39,641 nucleotides of DNA from Paraburkholderia bryophila (GTDB taxonomy: Bacteria; Pseudomonadota; Gammaproteobacteria; Burkholderiales; Burkholderiaceae): positions 1 through 39,641 of the forward strand of contig NZ_QLTK01000046.1 of NCBI RefSeq assembly GCF_003269035.1. The letters run 5' to 3'. Shown here in pieces: positions 1-8,413 of the stretch; position 1 is the stretch's first letter; every line of letters begins with the position of its first letter. The notes beneath the pieces were generated by a model. That model did not search any database, was not told the DNA's origin, and saw nothing but the letters and a program-made list of their open reading frames with translations. The position numbers and the translations under genes are program-made.

Positions 1-2
1 GA

Positions 3-1489
3 GTTAGGGCGAGGTTACTCGGGCACCGCCAGACGAAAGGGGCGGCAACAGACAAACCGAACCTACTGCCACCGCGCCACATCTCGACTCTACCGCCGTA
101 ATCGAACAATGTACCTACGATGGCACCATCTACGACGCTCAGCTACTCGTCAAGAAATTGGGCTCGCTATGCGATTACATCCTGTTCGATGAGGCGTGGG
201 CCGGTTTTATGAAATTCCACCCGCTCTTCAAAGGGCGATTTGCGATGGGAGTCGACGGACTTGACGGCAACTCGCCCGGCATCATCGCGACGCAATCGAC
301 CCACAAGCAGCTGGCTGGATTTTCACAGGCTTCACAAATCCACGTGAAGGATGCGCATCTGGATGGCCAACGACGGCAGGTGAGCCACCGACGGTTTAAT
401 GAAAGCTTCATGCAGCATTCGTCAACTTCGCCGTTCTACCCGCTGTTCGCGTCGCTCGACGTTGGGGCACAGATGATGAAGGGCCGTTCGGGCGAAGTGC
501 TATGGGACGACACGATCAAGCTCGGCATCGAATTACGCAAAAAAATTCGCGCGCTGCGGCACGAATACGAGGCAACCGAGCCGCAATCCGAAAGGCAGTG
601 GTTCTTCGAGCCGTTCGTGCCCGACGTGGTCGAGACGGGTGGGCGCAACGTCCGCTGGGAGGACGTGTCTACCGACGAGCTTGCGAGTGATGCGCGGTAC
701 TGGGAACTTGCTCCAGATCAGACCTGGCATGGCTTCGCGCAACTTGCCCCCGGCTACGCGATGACCGATCCGAACAAGTTGACGCTGATGACACCGGGAT
801 TCGACCGGCGCACCGGCGCTTACGCGGAGCATGGCGTTCCAGCACCCGTGCTTGCGCAATTTCTGCGCGAGCGCCGCATCGTTCCGGAGAAAAACGATCT
901 CAACAGCATCCTGTTCCTGTTGACGCCGGGCCTGGAGGCCAGCAAGGCAGGCACGCTGCTGTCGGCGCTTGTTCGCTTCAAGTCGTTGCACGACGATAAC
1001 GCGCCCCTCGACGAGGTCATGCCCGATTTCGTCGCCGCACACCGGGTCCGTTATGAGGGCGTCGGTCTGCGCGACCTGTGCGGCGAGATGCATCGGTTTT
1101 ACCGCGAGCATAACGTCAGTCTCTTGCAGCGAGAGCAATTCCGGTCGTCGCATTTCCCGGAGCCAGCCATGACGCCACAGGCAGCGATGTATGAACTCGT
1201 CCGTAACAACGTGGAGTTGTTGCCGATTACGGAAATCGGAGGTCGGATCGCCGCGACGCTCGGCCTTGTCTATCCGCCAGGGATCGCGGTCGTGGTATGC
1301 GGCGAGCGTTATAGCGATCGTGCGCAACCCATGCTCGATTACTTCAAAACTTTCGAGGAGGGCGGAAACCGCTTCCCAGGCTTCGAGAATGAGCTGCAGG
1401 GTATTTACCGGAAGACTGAATCGGATGGCAGCGTGCGGCTCTATACCTACGTTCTGAGACCTGACGAACGCGAACATGAGCAGCGTTGA
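3..1489 (+). CDS. Orn/Lys/Arg decarboxylase, 3' part, probable frameshift near 80
   Basis: PLP-dependent basic amino acid decarboxylase (fold type I, Orn/Lys/Arg family), which consumes a proton and makes a polyamine such as cadaverine, putrescine or agmatine. The sequence shows the segment CDYILFDEAWAGF, the PLP-lysine motif STHKQLAGFSQA (Lys codon at 305-307), DPNKLTLMTPGFDR, and a full C-terminal domain ending YTYVLRPDEREHEQR. The N-terminal wing domain lies outside the window. The main frame is open only from position 8 (TAG at 5-7), but positions 3-80 in the next frame read protein-like (RARLLGHRQTKG, then PNLLPPRH) and would join the main frame at LDSTAVIEQCTYDG if one base were missing near 78-83. 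So the gene is either a pseudogene or carries a sequence error. Its place beside the arc genes suggests acid or energy stress. Which amino acid it uses cannot be told from this part. Confidence 0.8.
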
Positions 1490-1593
1490 TTCCGGGCCCC
1501 AGTTTGAACCGCCGGCTACGTGGGGTAAGGCGTGCCATGCGCGCGCAGATTTTGACGGTCCGCGTCCGCTACAGTTTGGCTGGACACCTGTCC

Positions 1594-1611
1594 CGGTACG
1601 GCACCGTACCG
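1594..1611. promoter_or_regulatory. Perfect 8-bp inverted repeat upstream of arcA
   Basis: Positions 1594-1601 (CGGTACGG) and 1604-1611 (CCGTACCG) are exact reverse complements separated by 2 nt. The repeat sits in the 232-bp gap between the decarboxylase and arcA, about 110 bp before the arcA start. It could be an operator for a dimeric regulator of the arc genes, or part of a terminator for the decarboxylase; only a short broken T tract follows (CTCCCTTTGCTT). No clear FNR/ANR box or convincing -35/-10 pair was found in this gap. Confidence 0.4.
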
Positions 1612-1721
1612 ACTCCCTTTGCTTAAGGTCGCATCGTGCTTGTGAAGAAACCCGGCGAAATATTCGCAGCGCGGGTTCGCCGTGACGGCGCCAGGCGTAG
1701 CGATCGCAAGGAGAAGCACCC

Positions 1722-2948
1722 ATGACCTTAGGCGTTCATTCTGAAGTCGGCAAGCTTCGCACGGTGATGGTGTGCCGACCCGGACTGGCCCACCGACGGC
1801 TTACGCCTGCCAATTGCGGGTCATTGCTGTTCGACGACGTGATCTGGGTGGATCGGGCGATCGAAGATCACGCGTACTTCACGGCGGCGATGCGTGAGCG
1901 AGCCATCGAGGTGCTGGAATTCGGGGATTTACTGACCGATGTGTGCGCCAGTCGCGTTGCGCGCGACTGGATTCTGGACCGCCGCATCGTCGAGGAAGAG
2001 GTTGGGACCGGCATGTTGCGGGAGCTGCGTATGTGGCTCGCGGAGATGCGTCCGGAAGGGCTGGCCGAGTTGCTTGTAGGCGGTGTGGCGAAGGCCGAAT
2101 TGCCGTTCGATGCGCGCGGTCTGTTCGGCGGATATCTGGAAAATTCCGATTTCGTCATCCAACCGCTCGTCAATCTGATCTTTCAGCGAGATCCCAGCGC
2201 GTGGATCTACGACGGGGTCGTGCTGTCCCCGATGTTCTGGCCCGCACGTAGAAAAGAGGGCTTGCTGCTCGATGCGATATACCATTTTCACGCGCGTTTC
2301 TCAGGCGCGGCCAACATGTGGTGGGGAGACGACCCGGAACAGCATTTCGGCGCCGAAACGCTCGAGGGCGGCGATGTCATGTCGATAGGACAGGGCGTCG
2401 TGCTCATGGGAATGGGCGAGCGTTCCAGCCCTCAGGCAGTGACCCGGTTGGCGCGCCGGCTGTTCGCAGCTAACGGCGCGCGGCGGGTGATTGCATGTCA
2501 ACTGGCAAAGATGCGGACGTCGATGCATCTGGACACGATATTTTCGTTCCTGGATATCGATCTTGTCAGCATCTATCCGGAGATAGCAGACCGGATTCGT
2601 TGCACCAGTCTCTATCCGGGCGACGTGCCGAGCGAAGTACGCTATGAACGTCATGAACAGACCTTCCTGCAAGTGGTGGCCGGCGCGCTCGGCGTGCACA
2701 CGCTGCGAGTCCTGACGACCGGTGGGGACACTTACGCAGCCGAGCGTGAGCAATGGGACGACGGCAACAACGTACTCGCGCTCGACCGCCGGGTCGTCCT
2801 TGCCTACGACCGCAATACCTACACCAATCAGAAAATGCGGGATGCTGGCGTCAACGTGATCAAAGTCCCGGGCGGCGAACTTGGGCGAGGCCGCGGCGGT
2901 ACGCATTGTCTGAGTTGCCCGGTCGCACGCGATCCGGTCGAACTTTAA
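1722..2948 (+). CDS. arcA: Arginine deiminase
   Basis: Hydrolyses L-arginine to citrulline and ammonia, the first step of the cytosolic arginine deiminase pathway. The 408-residue length fits the family (about 410). Visible family motifs are the substrate loop LLFDDVIWVDRA, the segment GGYLENSDFVIQPL with NLIFQRD, LEGGDVM, the His-Asp motif MHLDTIFSFLD, and the C-terminal nucleophile motif GGTHCLSCPVARDP, where Cys396 is the expected catalytic cysteine. The ATG is preceded by AAGGAG at 1708-1713. It is followed by arcB and arcC in the usual order, but no arcD arginine/ornithine antiporter is present here. Ammonia release also counters acid. Confidence 0.96.
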   Translation: MTLGVHSEVGKLRTVMVCRPGLAHRRLTPANCGSLLFDDVIWVDRAIEDHAYFTAAMRERAIEVLEFGDLLTDVCASRVARDWILDRRIVEEEVGTGMLRELRMWLAEMRPEGLAELLVGGVAKAELPFDARGLFGGYLENSDFVIQPLVNLIFQRDPSAWIYDGVVLSPMFWPARRKEGLLLDAIYHFHARFSGAANMWWGDDPEQHFGAETLEGGDVMSIGQGVVLMGMGERSSPQAVTRLARRLFAANGARRVIACQLAKMRTSMHLDTIFSFLDIDLVSIYPEIADRIRCTSLYPGDVPSEVRYERHEQTFLQVVAGALGVHTLRVLTTGGDTYAAEREQWDDGNNVLALDRRVVLAYDRNTYTNQKMRDAGVNVIKVPGGELGRGRGGTHCLSCPVARDPVEL

Positions 2949-2982
2949 GCCTTGGGCCGCCTGCCCAACTACGGACTCAATC

Positions 2983-3984
2983 ATGTTCAACGTACACAAT
3001 CGAAGCTACCTGACGCTGATGGAATATACGCCGCGTCAGATTCACTTTCTGCTGGATCTGTCGCGCGATCTGAAGCGGGCGAAGTATGCGGGAAATGAAA
3101 GCCAGCGTCTGAGCGGCAAGAACATCGCACTGATCTTCGAGAAGACGTCGACACGTACCCGTTGCGCGTTCGAGGTGGCCGCACACGATCAGGGCGCGCA
3201 CGTGACGTACCTGGACTCAAGTGGCTCCCAGATTGGTCATAAGGAGTCGATCAAGGACACCGCGCGCGTGCTCGGCCGAATGTTCGACGCAATCGAATAC
3301 CGCGGCTTCGGTCAGGATGTCGTCGAAGAACTCGCGAAGTTCGCCGGCGTACCGGTCTACAACGGTTTGACGGACGAGTTTCATCCAACCCAGATGCTCG
3401 CCGACATGCTCACGATGCGTGAGTTCAGCGATAAACCTTTGCATGACGTGGCCTACGCTTACGTCGGCGACGCGCACAACAACACCGGCAACTCGCTGAT
3501 GATCGTCGGCGCGAAGCTGGGTATGGATGTGCGGCTCTGTGCGCCGCGTCACCTGTGGCCTCAGGATGAACTGGTTGCGCAATGTCGCACCATTGCTACC
3601 ACAACCGGTGCGCGCCTGACGTTGACCGACCAGCCGCATGAAGCGGTCAAGGGTGTCGACTTCATTTACACCGACGTCTGGGTCTCGATGGGCGAGCCGT
3701 TCGAGAAATGGGGCGAGCGGATCAAGGAATTGCTGCCGTACCAGGTCAATGCTGCGCTGCTTGCAGCTACCGGCAACCCGCGCGTCAAGTTCATGCATTG
3801 TCTGCCCGCGTTTCACGACACGCGAACAGAGCTGGGCAAGAAGATAGCCGATGAGTATGACCTTGCAAGCGGTGTGGAAGTGACCGACCAGGTGTTTGAG
3901 TCCGACGCTTCGATCGTGTTCGAGCAGGCGGAAAACCGGCTGCACACGATCAAGGCGATTCTGGTCGCAACGCTTGACGGATAA
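2983..3984 (+). CDS. arcB: Ornithine carbamoyltransferase (catabolic)
   Basis: Second step of the arginine deiminase pathway: citrulline plus phosphate gives ornithine and carbamoyl phosphate. The 333-residue protein carries the carbamoyl-phosphate motif STRTRCAFEVAAHDQG, DEFHPTQMLAD, the SAM-loop-like VSMGEP segment, and the ornithine-site motif MHCLPAFHD. The catabolic role is inferred from its place between arcA and arcC; sequence alone does not separate it from an anabolic ArgF. It starts 34 bp after arcA with no strong Shine-Dalgarno. The carbamoyl phosphate it makes feeds ArcC and is also the precursor of the cyanide ligands of the hydrogenase encoded downstream. Confidence 0.95.
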   Translation: MFNVHNRSYLTLMEYTPRQIHFLLDLSRDLKRAKYAGNESQRLSGKNIALIFEKTSTRTRCAFEVAAHDQGAHVTYLDSSGSQIGHKESIKDTARVLGRMFDAIEYRGFGQDVVEELAKFAGVPVYNGLTDEFHPTQMLADMLTMREFSDKPLHDVAYAYVGDAHNNTGNSLMIVGAKLGMDVRLCAPRHLWPQDELVAQCRTIATTTGARLTLTDQPHEAVKGVDFIYTDVWVSMGEPFEKWGERIKELLPYQVNAALLAATGNPRVKFMHCLPAFHDTRTELGKKIADEYDLASGVEVTDQVFESDASIVFEQAENRLHTIKAILVATLDG

Positions 3985-3995
3985 CGGAGGTTGAG

Positions 3996-4982
3996 ATGCG
4001 CATTGTGGTCGCACTTGGCGGAAATGCTTTGCTCAGGCGCGGGGAACACCCGAGCGTCGAGGCTCAGCGCGAAAACGTGCGGCGCGCGGCCGCACAACTG
4101 GCGGAAATCGCAAGCGGCAACAGCCTCGTGATCGTCCATGGCAATGGCCCTCAGGTGGGGCTGTTGGCGTCGCAAGGCATGAGCATGCCGGAAGACGAAC
4201 GCTTCCCGCTCGACGTACTGGATGCTGAGACAGAAGGTCTGGTCGGCTATCTGTTAGAACTCGAGTTGCGCAACAGTTTGCTGGGCCAGCGGGTTTGTAC
4301 AAGCATGCTGACCATGGTCGAAGTGAATCCCGACGATCCCGCTTTCGCGCTGCCCGACAAGCCGATCGGCGCGATGTACAGTCAGGCTGATGCGAATACG
4401 GCCACGCGTGAGAAAGGTTGGACGATGGCGCTGGATGGTCCGGCATACCGGCGCGTGGTTGCGAGTCCCAAGCCCGTGCGCATCCTTCAGATCCAGCCTG
4501 TGCGATGGTTGCTCGCGCATGGGTCGATCGTGATCTGCGCGGGGGGCGGAGGCATTCCGGTCGTCGCCGGGACGAGCGGGAGCTATCGGGGCGTGGAAGC
4601 GGTCATCGACAAAGATCGTAGCGCGGCGCTACTCGCGAGAGAGATCGAAGCGGATCTGTTTGTCATCGCAACGGACGTGGGAGGTCTCTACCTTGATTGG
4701 GGCACGGTGTCGCAGCGGCCGGTTCGCCGCGCGAGTCCTGACGCGTTAGGCAAGCTAGGTTTTGCGGCTGGTTCGATGGGGCCGAAGGTGGAAGCGGCCT
4801 GTGAGTTCGCCATACGTACGCGCAATCGCGCGGTCATTGGTTCACTCGATGACATCGGAAAGATGGTCGCCGGCACCGCCGGCACCGCCGGCACCTCGAT
4901 ACTATTGGGTCAGGCACAGATCGAAGAAGGGCCAGGAGATATCGATGTCCGCAGCAATGAGAGTCCGGAGCCGATCACGTGA
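3996..4982 (+). CDS. arcC: Carbamate kinase
   Basis: Last step of the arginine deiminase pathway: carbamoyl phosphate plus ADP gives ATP, CO2 and ammonia. This is the step that yields ATP without respiration. Motifs of the amino acid kinase fold are clear: ALGGNALLRRGE at the N terminus, VIVHGNGPQVGLL, the glycine-rich AGGGGIPVV, VIDKDRSAALLA, FVIATDVGGLYLDWG and FAAGSMGPKVEAACEF. The 328-residue length is slightly long because of a tail after residue 300. GGAGG at 3985-3989 precedes the ATG. A 9-bp sequence is repeated three times in frame at 4869-4895 (Ala-Gly-Thr x3). The TGA overlaps the GTG start of the next gene by 4 nt, so the proton ATPase is probably translationally coupled to it. 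Confidence 0.95.
   Translation: MRIVVALGGNALLRRGEHPSVEAQRENVRRAAAQLAEIASGNSLVIVHGNGPQVGLLASQGMSMPEDERFPLDVLDAETEGLVGYLLELELRNSLLGQRVCTSMLTMVEVNPDDPAFALPDKPIGAMYSQADANTATREKGWTMALDGPAYRRVVASPKPVRILQIQPVRWLLAHGSIVICAGGGGIPVVAGTSGSYRGVEAVIDKDRSAALLAREIEADLFVIATDVGGLYLDWGTVSQRPVRRASPDALGKLGFAAGSMGPKVEAACEFAIRTRNRAVIGSLDDIGKMVAGTAGTAGTSILLGQAQIEEGPGDIDVRSNESPEPIT
4869..4895 (+). repeat. 3 x 9-bp tandem repeat inside arcC
   Basis: Three exact tandem copies of GCCGGCACC, in frame, encode Ala-Gly-Thr three times near the C terminus of carbamate kinase. A change in copy number would add or remove three residues without breaking the frame. Confidence 0.85.
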
Positions 4983-7351
4983 GCGACACGGTCCTGGCAA
5001 CACCCGCGCCGGCAGCTGATAAGGCGGCCGTCTCCAACGCACCCGCACCAGGCGGTCTAAGCTCCAGTGAAGCTCGCCAGCGACTCGCCAAGTCCGGCCC
5101 GAACGCCATGCCTGACACGTCGGTGCATCCCTTGCGCGCGGCAATCGGGAAATTCTGGTCTCCCGTGCCGTGGATGCTCGAAGCCGCGATCGTTCTGCAG
5201 TTGGTGCTTGGCAAGTATGTCGAGGCGGGCATCATCGCCGGGCTGCTGGTGTTCAACGCCGTGCTTGGGCTGTTTCAGGAAAGCCGTGCTCAGGCCACGC
5301 TCGCGGCGCTGAAGTCACGCCTTGCATTGAACGCGTCGGTCTGCCGCGACGGTAAATGGTCGACCGTTGCCGCTGCTGACCTCGTGCCGGGCGATGTCGT
5401 CAAACTCTCGCTCGGGGGCATCGTGGCGGCGGACATGCGTCTGCTGTCGGGCAGCGCACTACTCGATCATTCGATGCTCACCGGCGAATCGGTACCCATC
5501 GAAGCCGCGGCCGGTACGCTGACTTTTGCGGGCGCGCTGGTGCGCCGCGGCGCGGCAGTGGCGGTAGTTATGGCTACGGGCACCAACACACGTTTCGGCC
5601 GCACTGCCGAACTGGTTCGCACCGCACACGTCGTAAGTTCGCAGCAGAAGGCTGTACTACTGGTCGTCCGCAATCTCGCCATATTCAGTGGTGTTGTAAT
5701 CGTGCTCCTGATCGGCGGTGCGTTGTATTTGCGGATTCCGTTTGCCGACATCATCCCGCTGGTGCTTACCGCCGTGCTGGCCTCGATCCCGGTTGCGCTT
5801 CCCGCCACTTTCACGTTGTCGGCCGCACTCGGCGCACGCGCGTTGGCTGCGCGCGGCGTCCTGTCAACACGACTGACCGCGGTGGATGAAGCCGGGACCA
5901 TGGATATCCTGTGCGCAGACAAGACCGGCACGCTGACGCGCAACGCACTGACAGTGACGACGGTGTGGCCTGGCCCTGGTGTCGACAAAGGGCGCGTACT
6001 CCTCCTTGCGGCGTTGGCGAGCGTGGAAGGTAGCCAGGATCCGGTCGATAGCTCGATTCGGGCGGCCGCCTCAACCGACATCGTGGCGAGTGCATTGAAG
6101 CTGACCGACTTCACGCCCTTCGATCCGGCTAAAAAAATGTCAGAAGCGAGCGCCACCGACTCGAGCGGCGCCACGCTAAAAATCATGAAGGGCGCATTCG
6201 CGGTCATTGCAGCGCTCGCGGAGCCTTCGCCAGCTGCCGCTGCGGAAGCAAGCGAACTGGAGGGGAAAGGCTTTCGGGTGTTGGCGGTGGCGACCGGCGC
6301 ACCCTCGGCAATGAAGCTCGCCGGGCTTATCGCGCTAAGCGACCCGCCGCGCGACGACTCTGCCGCGCTTGTGACTGAGTTGCATGGCCTTGGCGTGCGG
6401 GTCACGATGGTGACGGGTGACGCGCCGGCCACCGCCGCGATCGTCGCGCATGCGGTGGGGCTCGATGGCGCGACGTGTCCCCAGGGCTCCATTCCAGCCG
6501 ATATCAGGCCTGACGCCTATGCGGTGTTCGCGGGCGTATTGCCCGAGGACAAGTACAAACTCGTCAAGGCGTTTCAACACGGCGGCCACATTGTCGGGAT
6601 GTGCGGCGACGGCGCGAACGATGCACCCGCGCTGCGTCAGGCGCAGATCGGCATTGCTGTATCAACGGCAACCGACGTCGCGAAATCGGCCGCCGGCATG
6701 GTACTTACCGAGCCGGGGCTCAGGGGTATTGTGGCGGCGGTAAAAGAAGGGCGAGTCACCTTTCAGCGCATTCAGACCTATACGCTCAATTCGATCCTCA
6801 AGAAAATCGTCACTTCGATGCTCCTCGTGATGGGTCTGGTGATGACTGGACAGGCCGTGCTAACGCCGCTTCTGATGGTGATCCTGATGATCGCGGGCGA
6901 CTTCCTCGCGATGTCGTTGACCACCGACAACGTCGATCCGTCGCCCACCCCCAATGCATGGAAGATCGGCAACCTGACGCTCGCCGGCATTGCGATCGGC
7001 GTGGCATTGCTCGCGTTCTGCGGCGGTGGCCTGGCCATCGGCCACTACGTTCTGCATCTCGGGATGGGTGGACTGCGCACGCTGACGTTCGTTCTTCTTG
7101 TGTTCGGCAGTCAGGCAACGCTCTACGCCATCCGTGAACGCCGGAAAATGTGGGGCCCACGTCCGAGCCTCTGGCTGATCGTTTCGTCTGTCGCCGATAT
7201 CCTGATCGCTTTGATCCTTGCTGTTGGCGGAATCGCGATGGCACCGATTTCCGCCGGGGTGGCCGCCTGCGTGCTGGTGGCGGCGATTGTATTTGCGGTT
7301 GCGCTGAACGCGCTCAAGATTCCCATCTTCCGACAACTGAATATTGCCTAG
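4979..7351 (+). CDS. P3A-type plasma-membrane proton-translocating ATPase
   Basis: P-type ATPase of 790 residues, most like the H+-pumping P3A class: ATP hydrolysis drives proton export across the inner membrane. The actuator motif MLTGESVPIEA, the membrane motif PVALPATFTLSAALGARAL (typical of H+ pumps), the phosphorylation motif DKTGTLTRN with Asp314, and the hinge motif GDGANDAPALRQAQIGIAVS are all visible, with hydrophobic segments near residues 60-100, 230-290 and 610-780. There is no N-terminal heavy-metal domain and no CPx motif, which argues against a copper or zinc pump. The GTG start overlaps the arcC stop by 4 nt, so it may spend ATP made by ArcC on pH or proton-motive-force control. 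Ion specificity is inferred from family resemblance. Confidence 0.87.
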   Translation: MSDTVLATPAPAADKAAVSNAPAPGGLSSSEARQRLAKSGPNAMPDTSVHPLRAAIGKFWSPVPWMLEAAIVLQLVLGKYVEAGIIAGLLVFNAVLGLFQESRAQATLAALKSRLALNASVCRDGKWSTVAAADLVPGDVVKLSLGGIVAADMRLLSGSALLDHSMLTGESVPIEAAAGTLTFAGALVRRGAAVAVVMATGTNTRFGRTAELVRTAHVVSSQQKAVLLVVRNLAIFSGVVIVLLIGGALYLRIPFADIIPLVLTAVLASIPVALPATFTLSAALGARALAARGVLSTRLTAVDEAGTMDILCADKTGTLTRNALTVTTVWPGPGVDKGRVLLLAALASVEGSQDPVDSSIRAAASTDIVASALKLTDFTPFDPAKKMSEASATDSSGATLKIMKGAFAVIAALAEPSPAAAAEASELEGKGFRVLAVATGAPSAMKLAGLIALSDPPRDDSAALVTELHGLGVRVTMVTGDAPATAAIVAHAVGLDGATCPQGSIPADIRPDAYAVFAGVLPEDKYKLVKAFQHGGHIVGMCGDGANDAPALRQAQIGIAVSTATDVAKSAAGMVLTEPGLRGIVAAVKEGRVTFQRIQTYTLNSILKKIVTSMLLVMGLVMTGQAVLTPLLMVILMIAGDFLAMSLTTDNVDPSPTPNAWKIGNLTLAGIAIGVALLAFCGGGLAIGHYVLHLGMGGLRTLTFVLLVFGSQATLYAIRERRKMWGPRPSLWLIVSSVADILIALILAVGGIAMAPISAGVAACVLVAAIVFAVALNALKIPIFRQLNIA

Positions 7352-7399
7352 TCAGTCGATGTCGTGAGTAGTTTCCGAGTCTGCCCATGCTGCTCATTG

Positions 7400-7413
7400 C
7401 TCATTAAGATCAA
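7400..7413 (+). promoter_or_regulatory. Possible FNR/ANR box upstream of the PRC-barrel gene
   Basis: CTCAT-TAAG-ATCAA matches 8 of the 10 defined positions of TTGAT-N4-ATCAA, with a perfect right half. A class II site centred here (7406.5) would place transcription start near 7448, giving a leader of about 32 nt before the ATG at 7480, which is a workable geometry. The expected -10 region (about 7435-7441) is poor, so the call is tentative. Confidence 0.3.
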
Positions 7414-7433
7414 GGTGCCTGCCGCAAACTGTG

Positions 7434-7447
7434 CTCGCATTTGCGAG
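7434..7447. promoter_or_regulatory. Short inverted repeat in front of the PRC-barrel gene
   Basis: CTCGCA and TGCGAG are separated by two T residues, just upstream of the coding region. The two-base spacer suits a protein-binding operator better than an RNA hairpin. No regulator is identified. Confidence 0.3.
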
Positions 7448-7479
7448 GTACTTGAAACGGTGACAATGAGGAAAGCGAA

Positions 7480-8358
7480 ATGAAATTATCTATATTGGCA
7501 GGGTATCTGGCTGCGACGACCTGTTTGGGACTCGCCTGTTCGGTTTCTGCTGCGGCGAACTCGGCAGGCACTGCCGCCGTTCACACCACTGCACCCTCCA
7601 AGGTGGTAGGCGGAGCGCAGAAATGCCTCTCGGACCTTCATACCTTCAATCTGTCCATCGCTAAAGACGGTTACTGGCTGGGTGGGTCTCGCTACGGATA
7701 CGGCTCCCCCGCAAACGCCTCAGGTTATGGTTGGTACGGCTACCCTGGCGATGAATACCCGGCTGTCGCATCAGATGGCGTCAGAGACGCCCGCCCCGGT
7801 TATGAAATTCGGGCTCTGCTAGTCTCGGCAAATATTCTCGCTCGACACGGTCAGCAGCAGCAATGTGAAGCGCTACTCACCACGAGTCGCGGAATCTACC
7901 AGAGCTACGTGAGCAGCTTGCACGGCAACAGCGCGCCGCTAGCGAGAATGAATGGTTGGGAGCAGCGCCAGATTGCTTCCGCGCAGCCTGTCACCGGTCA
8001 GAATATTTCGTTCAATTCAGACCAGCTTGTCGGCACCGAGGTTCGCAACCCACAAGATGAAGCATTGGGTAGTGTCCATGACATCGTGACAAGTCCGCAG
8101 ACCGGCAAGATTGCGTATCTGGTGATCGGTCGGGGCGGTGTATTCGGGATCGACGAGAAATATGTCCCGGTTCCATGGGCAGACTTCAAGGTAACGCCGA
8201 ACGTCAGCCTCCTGGTTCTGACTGCAACACCCAGTGCAATGAAGGCTGCGCCGGAGGTTAGTGGCACCCAGCTCAATAATGGCGCCAACTTTAACGAGGT
8301 CAGTCAAAAGGTAGACGCGTATTGGAAGACCTCGCTCTCGAAAGCGGACCCCGAGTGA
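7480..8358 (+). CDS. Secreted PRC-barrel domain protein
   Basis: A 292-residue exported protein. Residues 1-26 look like a Sec signal peptide (Lys at position 2, hydrophobic core, SVSAAANS cleavage region). Residues about 30-165 form a family-specific region rich in Gly and Tyr (GGSRYGYGSPANASGYGW). Residues about 168-260 look like a PRC-barrel: DQLVGTEVRNPQDEALGSVH, then KIAYLVIGRGGVFGIDEKYV and VPWADFKV. PRC-barrels are small beta-barrels that often bind partners or membranes; Burkholderiales encode many exported ones of unknown job. GAGG at 7469-7472 precedes the ATG. It stands 128 bp after the ATPase gene, so it may have its own promoter. Confidence 0.8.
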   Translation: MKLSILAGYLAATTCLGLACSVSAAANSAGTAAVHTTAPSKVVGGAQKCLSDLHTFNLSIAKDGYWLGGSRYGYGSPANASGYGWYGYPGDEYPAVASDGVRDARPGYEIRALLVSANILARHGQQQQCEALLTTSRGIYQSYVSSLHGNSAPLARMNGWEQRQIASAQPVTGQNISFNSDQLVGTEVRNPQDEALGSVHDIVTSPQTGKIAYLVIGRGGVFGIDEKYVPVPWADFKVTPNVSLLVLTATPSAMKAAPEVSGTQLNNGANFNEVSQKVDAYWKTSLSKADPE

Positions 8359-8413
8359 GTTCGTCGCGTCGCGGTGCCCAAAGTCTGTCCACTGAACCAC
8401 CGAGGCGGAGTTC

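Noticed and set aside
1552..1575. TTGACG and TACAGT as an arcA promoter
   Set aside because: The spacing is only 12 bp, too short for sigma70.
533..1723. - strand ORF of 396 codons
   Set aside because: It lies opposite the decarboxylase and has no recognisable domain.
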